Part shown: piece by piece, positions 40,718 to 49,903 of the stretch
Layout: each line of letters starts with the position of its first letter
How positions within the stretch are numbered: the stretch's first letter is position 1
Assembly: GCF_009208735.1 (NCBI RefSeq)
Contig: NZ_WFLJ01000004.1
Location: forward strand, 186,001-250,000
Length of the DNA stretch: 64,000 bases
Source: Janthinobacterium rivuli
Lineage (GTDB): Bacteria > Pseudomonadota > Gammaproteobacteria > Burkholderiales > Burkholderiaceae_D
Direction of reading: 5' to 3'
Translations under genes and position numbers: made by a program
Notes under the pieces: generated by a model
Told to the model about the DNA's origin: nothing
The model's input: the letters and a program-made list of their open reading frames with translations, nothing else
Database searches by the model: none

Positions 40718-40848
40718 ACTCACACATAATCACAAGAAAATTATTTCAATAATTTCGCTAACCCATCATTTGTGCATAACTGAGCCGTAATGATCAATCC
40801 GACAACGCCGGAATAACGCTGCCGGCAACACAGTTGCTGTGCGGATAC

Positions 40849-41070
40849 TCAATGCACGGCCTGGCGGCGCTGCTCCGGGTGCAGCAGCACGCGCTCGATC
40901 AATTCTGGAGCGACATTGTATGACTTCAGGTATTCCAGTGCGCACAAGGTGCTGAAGGCCGCCTGCACGGCGATGCCCAGGTTGACGATGTCGCACATCT
41001 TCTGGTCGGTCCGGACATGCGGCACCACGGTTTTGACGGGCATATGCAGCGTTTCTGTGGAATGAGGCAT
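40849..41070 (-). CDS. Small hypothetical protein
   Basis: A 73-residue protein starting at ATG 41070 behind GCAGGAGTTGC. A polar N-terminal 25 residues with several His is followed by an amphipathic helical part (MCDIVNLGIAVQAAFSTLCALEYLKSYNVAPELIERVL) and a basic tail. No membrane segment or known motif. The good ribosome site and protein-like composition support it. Function unknown. Confidence 0.6.
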   Translation of the reverse strand: MPHSTETLHMPVKTVVPHVRTDQKMCDIVNLGIAVQAAFSTLCALEYLKSYNVAPELIERVLLHPEQRRQAVH

Positions 41071-41291
41071 GATAAGCAACTCCTGCGAAGGGGGACGGAG
41101 GGGTGGAGACGGCGTGGCGGCGCGAACCGCGACAGCGCGGACAGGGACGGCGGTCATGTTGCCGCTAAAAGTATTGCCGATAAACTCACGATGTCAATGG
41201 CAGGGAAACATGTGCCACGGTTTTTTTCTTGCAGGCACAAGCGCGGCCGAAAGCGATGGACAAGCGCGCGCGGCCACGGCGATAATCAGCC

Positions 41292-41879
41292 ATGCCCTCA
41301 TCGCCCGCCCTTCCGCCCGCCCCGCTCCGCCCGCAGCCCGCCTCGCTTGCCGACCTGTTCTTCTCGTTCACCTGGCTGGCCTTGCAAGGCTTTGGCGGCG
41401 TGCTGGCCGTGATCCAGCGCGAGATGGTCGAGCGCAAGCGCTGGCTGACGCAGGAGGAATTCCTGGAAGACTGGGCCGTGGCGCAAATCATGCCCGGGCC
41501 GAATGTCGTCAACCTGTCCCTGATGGTGGGCGGGCGCTATTTCGGCTTGCGAGGCGCGCTGACGGCGCTGGCCGGCATGCTGACCGTGCCCCTCGTCATC
41601 GTGCTCGTGCTGGGGGTGCTGTACACGCGCTTTGGCGATAACCCGCAGATGGCGGGCGCCCTGCGCGGCATGGCGGCCGTGTCGGCCGGCATGATCGCCG
41701 CCACGGGCGTGAAACTGGCGACCGCGCTGGCCAGGCATCCGCTGCCCCTGTGGCTGACCTTGCCCATCACCGTGCTGGGCGTGCTGATGGTGGCGGTCTT
41801 GCGCTGGCCCCTGCTGTACATCCTGCTGGGCCTGGGCGGCATCGGCTGCCTGCTCACGTATCGAAAGCTGTCCGCATGA
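41292..41879 (+). CDS. Chromate transporter, short-chain subunit 1
   Basis: A 195-residue membrane protein of the CHR family, carrying one half of a full ChrA. The family signature FTWLALQGFGGVLAVIQREMVERKRWLTQEEFLEDWAVAQIMPGPNVVNLSLMVG is at residues 26-80, with about five helices after it. Short-chain CHR proteins work as pairs with opposite membrane orientation, exporting chromate by a proton-linked mechanism. It overlaps its partner by an ATGA. A true physiological substrate other than chromate is possible. Confidence 0.9.
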   Translation: MPSSPALPPAPLRPQPASLADLFFSFTWLALQGFGGVLAVIQREMVERKRWLTQEEFLEDWAVAQIMPGPNVVNLSLMVGGRYFGLRGALTALAGMLTVPLVIVLVLGVLYTRFGDNPQMAGALRGMAAVSAGMIAATGVKLATALARHPLPLWLTLPITVLGVLMVAVLRWPLLYILLGLGGIGCLLTYRKLSA

Positions 41880-42460
41880 ATCCACCCTTGCAACTGGTGT
41901 TGAGCACGGGCGACTGGCTGAACCTGTTCGGCCACTACCTGATGCTGTCGCTGATGTCGATCGGCGGCGCCATTTCCACCACCTCCGAAATGCACCGTTT
42001 CCTTGTCGAGCAGCACGGCTGGCTGACGCAGGCACAATTCAATGAATCGATCGCCATCGCCCAGGCCGCACCGGGCCCGAACGTGCTGTTCGTCGCCCTG
42101 ATGGGCTGGAACGTGGGCATGAACGCGGGCAGCTACACGGCAGCGTATCTTGGCGTGTTCATCACGATGGTGGGCATCATGCTGCCCAGCACCACCCTCA
42201 CCTACGTGGCGGCCCAGTGGGGCCACCGCAACCGCGACCTGCGCCCCGTGCGCGCCTTCAAGCAGGGCATGGCGCCCATCGTCGTCGCCCTCCTGATTTC
42301 CACCGGCATGATTTTGGGCGGCGCCAACCATGACCTCCGCACGGACTGGCCCCTGTGGAGCCTGTCCATCGTGGCTGGCCTCATCATCTGGCGCACGAAG
42401 ATCCATTTGTTGTGGCTGCTGGCGGCCGGCGCCGTGCTGGGCTGGTTACAGCTCGTCTGA
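41876..42460 (+). CDS. Chromate transporter, short-chain subunit 2
   Basis: A 194-residue partner of the preceding protein. It repeats the CHR signature in diverged form (LMLSLMSIGGAISTTSEMHRFLVEQHGWLTQAQFNESIAIAQAAPGPNVLFVALMGW). ATG 41876 overlaps the upstream stop. The stop lies two bases from the stop of the convergent urtE gene. The pair is presumably a heterodimer in the inner membrane. Confidence 0.9.
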   Translation: MNPPLQLVLSTGDWLNLFGHYLMLSLMSIGGAISTTSEMHRFLVEQHGWLTQAQFNESIAIAQAAPGPNVLFVALMGWNVGMNAGSYTAAYLGVFITMVGIMLPSTTLTYVAAQWGHRNRDLRPVRAFKQGMAPIVVALLISTGMILGGANHDLRTDWPLWSLSIVAGLIIWRTKIHLLWLLAAGAVLGWLQLV

Positions 42461-42462
42461 CC

Positions 42463-43161
42463 TTACACGGCCAGGTGCCGCTTCACCTCCTCGCCATCCA
42501 TCTGTTCCGCCTTGCCGCTGGCCACCACCTGCCCCCGCGACAGCACGATGAAGTCGTCGGCGAGTTCGCGGGCGAAATCAAAATACTGTTCGCACAACAC
42601 GATGGCCATGTCGCCGCGCTGTTTCAGCAAGGAAATGACCCTGCCGATATCCTTGATGACGGACGGCTGGATGCCTTCCGTCGGCTCGTCGAAGATGATC
42701 AATTGCGGCTCGGCCAGCAGGGCGCGGGCGATGGCCAGTTGCTGCTGTTGCCCGCCAGACAAATCGCCGCCGCGCCGCTGCAGCATCTCCTTGAGCACTG
42801 GAAACAGTTCATACACGTGGGGATCGATGCGCGCAGCTTGCCTGCCCCGCTTCACCGCCATGCCCATCAGCAAGTTTTCCTCGACCGTCAGGCGCGCGAA
42901 GATGTCGCGCCCCTGCGGCACGTAGGCGATGCCCAGCTGTGCCCGCGCATGCGGCGCCAGCCTGGTGATGTCGCGCCCATGGAACAGCACCTTGCCCTGC
43001 GCCACGGGCAGCACGCCCATCAGGCATTTGAGCAAGGTCGTCTTGCCCACGCCATTCCTGCCCAGCAAGGCCAGGCACTCGCCCTTGCGCGCCGACAGGT
43101 TGATGCCGCGCAAGGTATGCGAGGAGCCATAGTATTGATTTAACTGTTGCACTTCGAGCAT
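42463..43161 (-). CDS. urtE: Urea ABC transporter ATPase UrtE
   Basis: A 232-residue LivF-type ATPase. Walker A GRNGVGKTTLLK is at residues 34-45, the signature is LSGGQQQQLAIARAL, Walker B is LIIFDEPTEGIQPSVI and the switch region is CEQYFDFA. The TEGIQPSVIKDI and VLCEQYFDFA wording is typical of UrtE rather than amino-acid LivF proteins. Last gene of the urt operon; it starts two bases after urtD. Confidence 0.94.
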   Translation of the reverse strand: MLEVQQLNQYYGSSHTLRGINLSARKGECLALLGRNGVGKTTLLKCLMGVLPVAQGKVLFHGRDITRLAPHARAQLGIAYVPQGRDIFARLTVEENLLMGMAVKRGRQAARIDPHVYELFPVLKEMLQRRGGDLSGGQQQQLAIARALLAEPQLIIFDEPTEGIQPSVIKDIGRVISLLKQRGDMAIVLCEQYFDFARELADDFIVLSRGQVVASGKAEQMDGEEVKRHLAV

Positions 43162-43163
43162 GG

Positions 43164-43994
43164 TTACCTTCCCAAATAGACTTCGATGACGCGCTCGTCG
43201 GCCTGCACCTCGTCCATGCGGCCCTGCGCCAGCACGGCGCCCTCATGCAGCACGGTGACGATGCCTTGCTGGGCGATTTCCGTGACGAAACCCATGTCAT
43301 GCTCGACCACCATGATCGAATGCTTGCCGCGCAATTCATTGAGCAATTCCGCCGTGCGCGCCGTTTCCGCATCCGACATGCCGGCCACCGGTTCATCCAA
43401 TAAGATCAGCTGCGGCTCCTGCATCAGGAGCATGCCGATTTCCAGCCACTGCTTTTGCCCGTGCGACAGCAAGCCGGCCGGCCGCTCCTCATGGCCATCG
43501 AGGCGGATCAAGCGCAAGATCGCTTCGATCCTGCCTGCCTGCTCCGAGCTCAAGCGGGCAAACAGGGTGGGCGCCACGCGCTTGTCCATCTTCATCGCCA
43601 GTTCCAGGTTATCGAACACCGTGTGCTGCTCGAACACGGTGGGGCGCTGGAACTTGCGGCCGATTCCCGCGTGGGCGATCTGCGCTTCCGTCATCGTCGC
43701 CAGATTCATGGTCTGGCCGAACCAGGCCGTGCCGGACGTGGGCCGCGTCTTGCCCGTGATCACATCCATCATCGTCGTCTTGCCCGCCCCATTCGGGCCG
43801 ATGATGCAGCGCAGTTCGCCCACGGAAATATCGAGGCTCAGCTTGTTGATGGCCTTGAAGCCGTCGAAGGACACGCTGATGTCTTCCAGATACAAGATGG
43901 CGCCGTGCGTCGTGTCGACACCCTCGCCTTTCACGCGCGCATACGTGGGACCAGCCTCGGTGCCGGCCATGCCGGGCAACATGCGGATGCTCAT
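43164..43994 (-). CDS. urtD: Urea ABC transporter ATPase UrtD
   Basis: A 276-residue LivG-type ATPase with an N-terminal extension of about 30 residues. Walker A GPNGAGKTTMMDVITGKTRP, a signature in LLSHGQKQWLEIGMLL and Walker B LILLDEPVAGMSDAET match UrtD. The start ATG 43994 overlaps the urtC stop; the open frame continues upstream inside urtC and is not used. Energises urea import with UrtE. Confidence 0.94.
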   Translation of the reverse strand: MSIRMLPGMAGTEAGPTYARVKGEGVDTTHGAILYLEDISVSFDGFKAINKLSLDISVGELRCIIGPNGAGKTTMMDVITGKTRPTSGTAWFGQTMNLATMTEAQIAHAGIGRKFQRPTVFEQHTVFDNLELAMKMDKRVAPTLFARLSSEQAGRIEAILRLIRLDGHEERPAGLLSHGQKQWLEIGMLLMQEPQLILLDEPVAGMSDAETARTAELLNELRGKHSIMVVEHDMGFVTEIAQQGIVTVLHEGAVLAQGRMDEVQADERVIEVYLGR

Positions 43995-45112
43995 GCTGCC
44001 TCCTCTGCCACGACGGCCGTCTTCTTGCGTTTGAACTTGTTCAACACGCCCAGCATGCCTTGCTGCATGAACAGGGTGACGCCAATGAACAGCAGGCCCA
44101 GCGCGAACAGCCACAGTTCCGGCAAGGCGGCCGTGAACCAGCTCTTCAAGCCGTTGACGGTGAAGGCGCCCAGAATCGGGCCGAGCAAGGTGCCGCGCCC
44201 ACCGACCGCCACCCACACGACCATCTCGATGGAATTGGCCGGCGACATTTCGGACGGGTTGATGATACCCACTTGCGGCACGTACAGGGCGCCCGCGATG
44301 CCGCACAGCACGGCCGACAAGGTCCACACGAACAGCTTGAACCCCAGCGGGTTGTAACCGAGGAACATCAAGCGCGCCTCGCTGTCGCGCACGCCCTGCA
44401 GCACCCGACCCAGTTTCGAGCGGACGATGGCGCGCGCACCTACCAGCGCTGCCAGCAGGAAGGTGAGCGTCAGCAGGAACAGCACGGCCCGGGTGGCGGG
44501 GGCCGTGATGCTGTGGCCCAATATCGTCTTGAAGTCCGTGAAACCGTTGTTGCCGCCAAAGCCGGTGTCATTGCGGAAGAACAAGAGCATGAAGGCATAC
44601 GTCATCGCTTGCGTGATGATGGAAAAATACACGCCCTTGATGCGCGAACGAAACGCGAAATAACCGAACACGAAGGCCAGCACGCCCGGCACCAGCACGA
44701 CGAGGGCCATGCAATACCAGAAGTGCTCCGTGAACGCCCAGTACCACGGGTAGGTTTTCCAGTCGAGAAAGACCATGAAATCGGGCAAGCTGCTGCGGTA
44801 CTGGCCCTGGTCGCCGATGGCGCGCATCAGATACATGCCGTGCGCATACGCGCCCAGGGCAAAGAACACGCCATGGCCCAGGGAAAGGATGCCCGTGTAG
44901 CCCCAGACGAGGTCCAGCGCCAGCGCGGCCAGCGCATAGCACATGAACTTGCCCACCAGCGCCACCGTGTAGGCCGACACGTGCAGCACATGCCCTTCGG
45001 CAAACGCCAGGTTAAAAATCGGCAACAGCGCCGCCAGCAGCGTGCATGCGGCAATCGCGAGCCACACGGGCCGCGTGAACAGGCCCTGCCGGGATGGATA
45101 GGAGGTAGTCAT
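43991..45112 (-). CDS. urtC: Urea ABC transporter permease UrtC
   Basis: A 373-residue LivM-type inner-membrane permease with about nine to ten hydrophobic segments and the WGYTGILSLGHGVFFALGAYAHGMYLMR block; GVRDSEARLMFLGYNPLGFKLFVW is the region facing the ATPases. Long periplasmic loop around residues 98-130 (PDFMVFLDWKTYPWYWAFTEHFWY) is typical of UrtC. Overlaps urtB by four bases and urtD by four bases. Confidence 0.94.
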   Translation of the reverse strand: MTTSYPSRQGLFTRPVWLAIAACTLLAALLPIFNLAFAEGHVLHVSAYTVALVGKFMCYALAALALDLVWGYTGILSLGHGVFFALGAYAHGMYLMRAIGDQGQYRSSLPDFMVFLDWKTYPWYWAFTEHFWYCMALVVLVPGVLAFVFGYFAFRSRIKGVYFSIITQAMTYAFMLLFFRNDTGFGGNNGFTDFKTILGHSITAPATRAVLFLLTLTFLLAALVGARAIVRSKLGRVLQGVRDSEARLMFLGYNPLGFKLFVWTLSAVLCGIAGALYVPQVGIINPSEMSPANSIEMVVWVAVGGRGTLLGPILGAFTVNGLKSWFTAALPELWLFALGLLFIGVTLFMQQGMLGVLNKFKRKKTAVVAEEAA

Positions 45113-46695
45113 TCGACGCTGCGTCCCTTCATGGCAAACAGGCCCTGCGGCCGGCGCTGGATGAAAATGATGATGAACACGAGAATGGCGATCTTCGCCA
45201 GTACGGCGCCCGCCACCGGTTCGAGGAATTTATTGACTTCGCCCAGGCCCAGCGCGGCGATCACGGTGCCGGCCAGCTGGCCCACGCCACCGAGCACCAC
45301 CACCATGAAGGAATCGACGATGTAGCTTTGGCCCAGGTCCGGCCCCACGTTGCCCAGCTGCGACAGGGCCACGCCGCCCAGGCCCGCGATGCCGGACCCG
45401 AGGCCGAAGGTCAGCATGTCGACCTTGCCCGTGGCCACGCCCACGCAATCGGCCATGCGGCGGTTTTGCGTCACGGCCCGCACGAACAGGCCCAGGCGCG
45501 TCTTGTTGAGGATCAACCACACGGCCACCACCACGACGATGGCAAAGGCGATGATGGCCAGCCGGTTGTACGGCAGCACGAGACCGCCCAAGACCGTCAC
45601 GCCGCCCGACATCCAGGCGGGATTGGCCACTTCCACGTTTTGCGCGCCGAAGATGGTGCGCACGGCCTGCATGAGGATCAGGCTGATGCCCCAGGTGGCC
45701 AGCAGGGTTTCCAGCGGCCGGCCATACAGCCAGCGGATCACCGTGCGCTCGAGCGCCACGCCCACCAGTCCCGCGACGAGAAAGGCGGCCGGCAAGGCGG
45801 CCAGCAGGTAGGCATCCTGCAGGCCAGGCAGATAGCTGCGGAAAAACAGCTGGCACAGATAGGTCGTGTAAGCGCCTATCATCAGCAATTCCCCGTGCGC
45901 CATGTTGATGATGCCCATCAAGCCAAACGTGATGGCCAGGCCCAGGGCCGCCAGCAGCAGCACGCTGCCCAGCGAAATGCCGTAAAACACATTGCCGGCG
46001 AACTCCATGCGTGACACTCTGCCCTTGATCTGGCGCATGGTCTCGATGGCGGCCAGCTGCACACCCTCGTCCGGCTCGCCATCCTTCTCCAGCATCGCTT
46101 GCAGCACCGGCAGCAAGCGCGCATCGCTGCTGCCGGCCAGCGCCTGCACGGCGGCCTTGCGCGTGGCGGCATCGGGTGCATGCAGGTTGGCGCTGGCGAT
46201 CAGCACCTGCAATATCCGCGTAATTTCAGCATCGCTTTCCCGCGCCAAGGCGGTGCGGATCAGGGGCAGCTGCACGGGATCGACGGCCTTCTGCAAGGCT
46301 TGCGCGGCGGCCAGCCGGACGCCGCGCTCGGGCGCCAGCAGCTGCAAACCCGACAAGGCGCCCGCCACGGCCGCGCGCAAGCGGTTGTTGACCATCACGC
46401 CATCGATGCCATCGGGCAGCGGCACGCTCCGGTCTAGCACCGGGTCATATGCCTGCTCGCCATCGACGATATACACCTTGCCGTCGGGCGCGGCATACAA
46501 GGCGTCGTCCTGCAAGGCTTGCAACACGCGGGCGGCCTCGGGCGTGGCCAGCGCGGCGATCTGCGCGACGGCGGCGACGCGGGCGTCAGGGTCGTCGCCG
46601 GATAGCGGCTTGAGCAGGTCGGGAGGGATGGCGGCCTGCGCCATGGACGACAGGCACAGGCAGGCGAGGACCAGCAGTTTGAAGAGGAGCTGCAT
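45109..46695 (-). CDS. urtB: Urea ABC transporter permease UrtB
   Basis: A 528-residue permease. A signal peptide (MQLLFKLLVLACLCLSSMAQA) leads a periplasmic helical-repeat region of about 200 residues (several AVAQIAALATPEAARVLQAL-like units), followed by a LivH-type membrane domain from about 225 (NVFYGISLGSVLLLAALGLAITFGLMGIINMAHGELLMIGAYTTY). This N-terminal extension is characteristic of UrtB. The gap to urtA (108 bases) carries a palindromic interspersed repeat. Confidence 0.93.
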   Translation of the reverse strand: MQLLFKLLVLACLCLSSMAQAAIPPDLLKPLSGDDPDARVAAVAQIAALATPEAARVLQALQDDALYAAPDGKVYIVDGEQAYDPVLDRSVPLPDGIDGVMVNNRLRAAVAGALSGLQLLAPERGVRLAAAQALQKAVDPVQLPLIRTALARESDAEITRILQVLIASANLHAPDAATRKAAVQALAGSSDARLLPVLQAMLEKDGEPDEGVQLAAIETMRQIKGRVSRMEFAGNVFYGISLGSVLLLAALGLAITFGLMGIINMAHGELLMIGAYTTYLCQLFFRSYLPGLQDAYLLAALPAAFLVAGLVGVALERTVIRWLYGRPLETLLATWGISLILMQAVRTIFGAQNVEVANPAWMSGGVTVLGGLVLPYNRLAIIAFAIVVVVAVWLILNKTRLGLFVRAVTQNRRMADCVGVATGKVDMLTFGLGSGIAGLGGVALSQLGNVGPDLGQSYIVDSFMVVVLGGVGQLAGTVIAALGLGEVNKFLEPVAGAVLAKIAILVFIIIFIQRRPQGLFAMKGRSVE

Positions 46696-46750
46696 TTGCG
46701 TTCCAAAGAATGACTGCTCAGGGATCTATGCTTACCCCAAAGGCGAGGAC

Positions 46751-46779
46751 TGGGGTCGGACCCTCAGGGTCCGACCCCA
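46751..46779. repeat. Palindromic interspersed repeat, copy 1 (between urtA and urtB)
   Basis: A near-perfect inverted repeat: arm TGGGGTCGGACCCT, one central base, arm AGGGTCCGACCCCA. The same palindrome occurs at 55183-55209. It lies inside the urt operon and could form a stable RNA hairpin that stabilises the urtA message or lowers read-through to urtB. Confidence 0.9.
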
Positions 46780-46803
46780 GCATTTGCTGGTGGGCGATAG
46801 CTC

Positions 46804-48057
46804 CTACAACTTCTGCTTGCCCTCATTACCCTTGATAAACGGGCTCCACGGCTGGGCGCGTATTGCTTCCTTGGTTTTCCACACAACATTGAATTGCCCG
46901 TCGGCTTTGATTTCGCCGATCATCACAGGCTTGTGCAGGTGGTGATTCGTCGCGTCCATGGTCAGGGTGAAGCCCGATGGCGCCTTGACGCTCTGGCCGG
47001 ACATGGCGGCGATCACCTTGTCCGTGTCCGTCGATTTCGCCTTTTCCACGGCTTGCGCCCACATGTGGATGCCGACATAGGTCGCCTCCATCGGGTCGTT
47101 CGTCACGACCGACCCCGCGTTCGGCAGCTTTTGCGCCACGGCATACGCTTTCCACTGCTTGATGAAGGTCGCGTTGACGGGATTCTTGACGGATTCAAAA
47201 TAATTCCACGCCGCCAAGTGCCCCAGCAGGGGCTTGGTATCGATGCCGCGCAGCTCTTCCTCGCCCACGGAAAACGCGACGACGGGCACGTCCGTGGCTT
47301 TCAAGCCCGCATTGCCCAGTTCCTTGTAGAACGGCACATTCGAGTCGCCGTTGATGGTGGAAATGACGGCCGTCTTGCCGCCCGTGGAAAACTTCTTGAT
47401 GTTGGCGACGATGGTTTGATAATCGGCGTGGCCGAACGGCGTGTAGACCTCGCTGATATCGCTATCCTTGACTCCCTTGCTTTTCAGGAAGGCGCGCAAA
47501 ATCTTGTTGGTGGTGCGCGGATACACGTAATCCGTGCCCAGCAGCACGAAACGCTTGGCGCCGCCGCCATCCTTGCTCATCAGGTATTCGACGGCGGGAA
47601 TCGCCTGCTGGTTCGGCGCGGCGCCCGTATAAAACACATTCTTTTCCAGCTCCTCGCCCTCGTATTGCACCGGGTAAAACAGCAGGCTGTTAAGTTCCTT
47701 GAAGACGGGTAAAACCGACTTGCGCGACACGGACGTCCAGCAGCCGAACACGACGGCAACCTTGTCCTGCGCCACCAGCTGGCGCGCTTTTTCCGCAAAC
47801 AAAGGCCAGTTCGATGCGGGATCGACGACGACGGCTTCCAGCTTCTTGCCCAGCACGCCGCCCTTGGCATTGATCTCGGCAATCGTCATCAGCGCCACAT
47901 CCTTGAGCGACGTTTCGGAAATGGCCATGGTGCCCGACAGGGAGTGCAAGATGCCCACCTTGATAGTATCGGCGGCCCAGGCCGCCTGCATGGTGATGGA
48001 CGTGGCCAGGGCCAGTGCGCCGGCGGCGGCCGCTTTCAGGATGATGCGTCGTGACAT
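46804..48057 (-). CDS. urtA: Urea ABC transporter substrate-binding protein UrtA
   Basis: A 417-residue periplasmic binding protein of the Leu/Ile/Val-binding class. The N terminus MSRRIILKAAAAGALALATS has a twin-arginine-like SRRIILK motif before the hydrophobic stretch, with cleavage near AWAAD (about 29). The mature start DTIKVGILHSLSGTMAISETSLKD and FGCWTSVSRKSVLPVFKELNSLLFYPVQYEGEE are UrtA hallmarks. The start ATG 48057 has AGGAG upstream. First gene of the operon, behind a sigma-54-like promoter. Confidence 0.95.
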   Translation of the reverse strand: MSRRIILKAAAAGALALATSITMQAAWAADTIKVGILHSLSGTMAISETSLKDVALMTIAEINAKGGVLGKKLEAVVVDPASNWPLFAEKARQLVAQDKVAVVFGCWTSVSRKSVLPVFKELNSLLFYPVQYEGEELEKNVFYTGAAPNQQAIPAVEYLMSKDGGGAKRFVLLGTDYVYPRTTNKILRAFLKSKGVKDSDISEVYTPFGHADYQTIVANIKKFSTGGKTAVISTINGDSNVPFYKELGNAGLKATDVPVVAFSVGEEELRGIDTKPLLGHLAAWNYFESVKNPVNATFIKQWKAYAVAQKLPNAGSVVTNDPMEATYVGIHMWAQAVEKAKSTDTDKVIAAMSGQSVKAPSGFTLTMDATNHHLHKPVMIGEIKADGQFNVVWKTKEAIRAQPWSPFIKGNEGKQKL

Positions 48058-48111
48058 GGGGACTCCTGTGATGGGTTCGTGGGGGTCGAGCTGGTCTACG
48101 ATGTTGTTAAA

Positions 48112-48126
48112 GCAGAATGCATGCCA
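48112..48126 (-). promoter_or_regulatory. Sigma-54-like promoter of urtABCDE
   Basis: On the minus strand TGGCAT-N5-CTGC keeps the GG(-24) and GC(-12) at the correct distance and differs from consensus at two less critical bases. The predicted start is near 48101, giving a 44-base leader to urtA. An imperfect TGCAC-N7-GTGCG element about 90-100 bases upstream of the start point (48187-48203) could be an NtrC site, although it also forms part of the neighbouring terminator stem. Confidence 0.6.
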
Positions 48127-48172
48127 GCGCCAGCCGTCGTCCGCCATGGTGCGTGCACGCCAGCGCCGCACG

Positions 48173-48212
48173 AAAAAAAACCTGGCCGCACAAGGACTGT
48201 GCAGCCAGGTTT
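48173..48212 (-). terminator. Intrinsic terminator after the DUF4349 gene
   Basis: On the minus strand a long stem (AACCTGGC-GCACA with TGTGC-GCCAGGTT, with one asymmetric base on each side) is followed by eight T (48180-48173). It lies about 30 bases after the DUF4349 stop and separates that gene from the urt promoter. Confidence 0.85.
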
Positions 48213-48243
48213 CAAATTGCCGTAAAACGGTGCGCGGCAGGCT

Positions 48244-49032
48244 TTACATCTTGCGCGGTGCACCTCGCAAACGGCGCCAGCCCTTGCGTCCCAGCGGGAA
48301 CAGCAGCACGAACGCGATCAGCCACGGCAGGAGGTAGGCCATGGCCGTGATGGCGTTGGCCACGCCTTCCGACAGGTTTTCCGTGAAATTGCCCAGCGCG
48401 CGCTTGACGGGCCGCAAGAACGATTGCTTGCCTTCGGCGCTGATGGCCACGTTCAGCAAGTCCGTATCGATGCGCTGCATCAACAGCGCATTGGCCGCCG
48501 TCGCCTGCTCCAGCTCCACTTGCACGGAGGCCAGTTCCTTGCTCACCTTGATCAGCGCCTCGACGTTCGTGCCCGAGCGCTTTTCCAGGTCTTGCAGCTG
48601 GGCCTGATATTGCCTGAGCATCTCCAGGCGTTTCTTGCTGTCGAGCACGGGACGGCCCAGGTCTTCCACCTTGGTGCCCTGGCTGGTGACATCGCCTTCG
48701 ACCGCGACCAGCGCGACGAGCTTCTTGATGCCGGCCGGTTTGGCGCGCATGCTGATGCGCGCATGCACGTAGCGGCCGCTGTCGATGCTGGAATCGAGCA
48801 GCAGGCAGCCGTTTTCCGTATCGGCCTTGCAGGCGGCGACCACTTTTTCATACAGGGGCCGCACTTGCGCCTCGCGCGTATCGACGCTGACGTTATGTTC
48901 ATAGGCAAGGAACTCGCTGCCCTTTTCCTTGCCTTCGAGACGCGCGGCGCTCGACTGCCCGCCACTCTCGCCCTTGCTGCCGCAGCCGGCCAGCAGCAAC
49001 AGGCCAATCAGGCCAATATGGATTTTTTTCAT
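48244..49032 (-). CDS. DUF4349-type lipoprotein
   Basis: A 262-residue membrane-anchored protein. Lipoprotein leader MKKIHIGLIGLLLLAGC (lipobox LAGC), then an extracytoplasmic domain with DTREAQVRPLYEKVVAAC, a coiled coil around 125-185 (KKRLEMLRQYQAQLQDLEKRSG ... ELASVQVELEQATAANALL) and a C-terminal membrane helix (AITAMAYLLPWLIAFVLLFPLG). This is the DUF4349 layout; function unknown, sometimes linked to envelope stress or efflux. The start ATG 49032 is preferred because it gives the leader. Confidence 0.78.
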   Translation of the reverse strand: MKKIHIGLIGLLLLAGCGSKGESGGQSSAARLEGKEKGSEFLAYEHNVSVDTREAQVRPLYEKVVAACKADTENGCLLLDSSIDSGRYVHARISMRAKPAGIKKLVALVAVEGDVTSQGTKVEDLGRPVLDSKKRLEMLRQYQAQLQDLEKRSGTNVEALIKVSKELASVQVELEQATAANALLMQRIDTDLLNVAISAEGKQSFLRPVKRALGNFTENLSEGVANAITAMAYLLPWLIAFVLLFPLGRKGWRRLRGAPRKM

Positions 49033-49048
49033 GGTTTCTTTCTCTGGA

Positions 49049-49648
49049 TTATTTGCCAAGCGCAAGCATCTCGACATCGGGCAGATGCGCCGCCACGTCC
49101 TGCACGGTCGCGTGGCCCGTCAAGGACGCGATCACCTGCGGCAACGGCGCCGGCCAGATTTCCGGCAAGTCACGCTCCTCGGGCGCCAGCACGGGAAAGG
49201 CCAGCTGCTCCTGCGGCGGCGTGAAGGCGGCCGCGACGCCGGGTTTGTTGCCGCGCGCATCGATGCGGTACCAGCCAAAGTCCTGCAGATACACGGCGTT
49301 CAAGCCATGCAGGCAAAACGGCGGCCCCACTTCGCCGACGGCCAGGCGCTGGTAGCACAGACCGGCCGGAATGCCGTTGGCGCGCAGCAGCGCGGCCAGC
49401 AGATGGCTCTTCGCATAACAGTATCCCGTGGCATGCTGCAAGACGTCGGACGCGCGGCAAGTGACGGGATTGCGCCGGTAATCCCAGCTGTGGGCCACCT
49501 CGTCGCGCACGAAGGCAAAGCAGCGGGCCGCGATGGCGGCATCCCCCACGGCGCCTGCCGCCAGTTCGGCCGCCTTGGCGCGCACGGCCGGATGGTCGCT
49601 GTCGATATACGGGCTGCTGGCTAGATAGGGGGAAAAGTCGATGGACAT
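49049..49648 (-). CDS. Transglutaminase-like (cysteine protease fold) protein
   Basis: A 199-residue cytoplasmic protein with the transglutaminase core triad: C77 in GYCYAKSHLLAALLRANGIPAGL, H114 in CLHGLNAVYL and D130 in WYRIDARGN. Short, without extra domains. Such proteins may be peptidases or amidases acting on unknown substrates. It starts at ATG 49648; no strong ribosome site. Its stop lies 16 bases before the DUF4349 start, so they probably form an operon. Confidence 0.8.
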   Translation of the reverse strand: MSIDFSPYLASSPYIDSDHPAVRAKAAELAAGAVGDAAIAARCFAFVRDEVAHSWDYRRNPVTCRASDVLQHATGYCYAKSHLLAALLRANGIPAGLCYQRLAVGEVGPPFCLHGLNAVYLQDFGWYRIDARGNKPGVAAAFTPPQEQLAFPVLAPEERDLPEIWPAPLPQVIASLTGHATVQDVAAHLPDVEMLALGK

Positions 49649-49903
49649 GGCATAAAGGCAATGCGAAAAGATAATGCGCGATTTTAGTCGAAGCGGCACG
49701 AAATCGAGCGTTTCCTTGCGCAGGAACAAAGAAAATCCACGCATCAGGCTCGCTGCGCGGGGGCCGGCGGCTTTGGCGGCGGCCCGGTAGCTGGTATCAT
49801 GCGGGCAAACGCAGCAGGCCTGATTGGCCCTGCACATGGCACTACCTTGCGAAGCGGCCCCCGCCGCCGACGCCTCCCCTACAGATCAGAGAAACGAGTT
49901 CCT

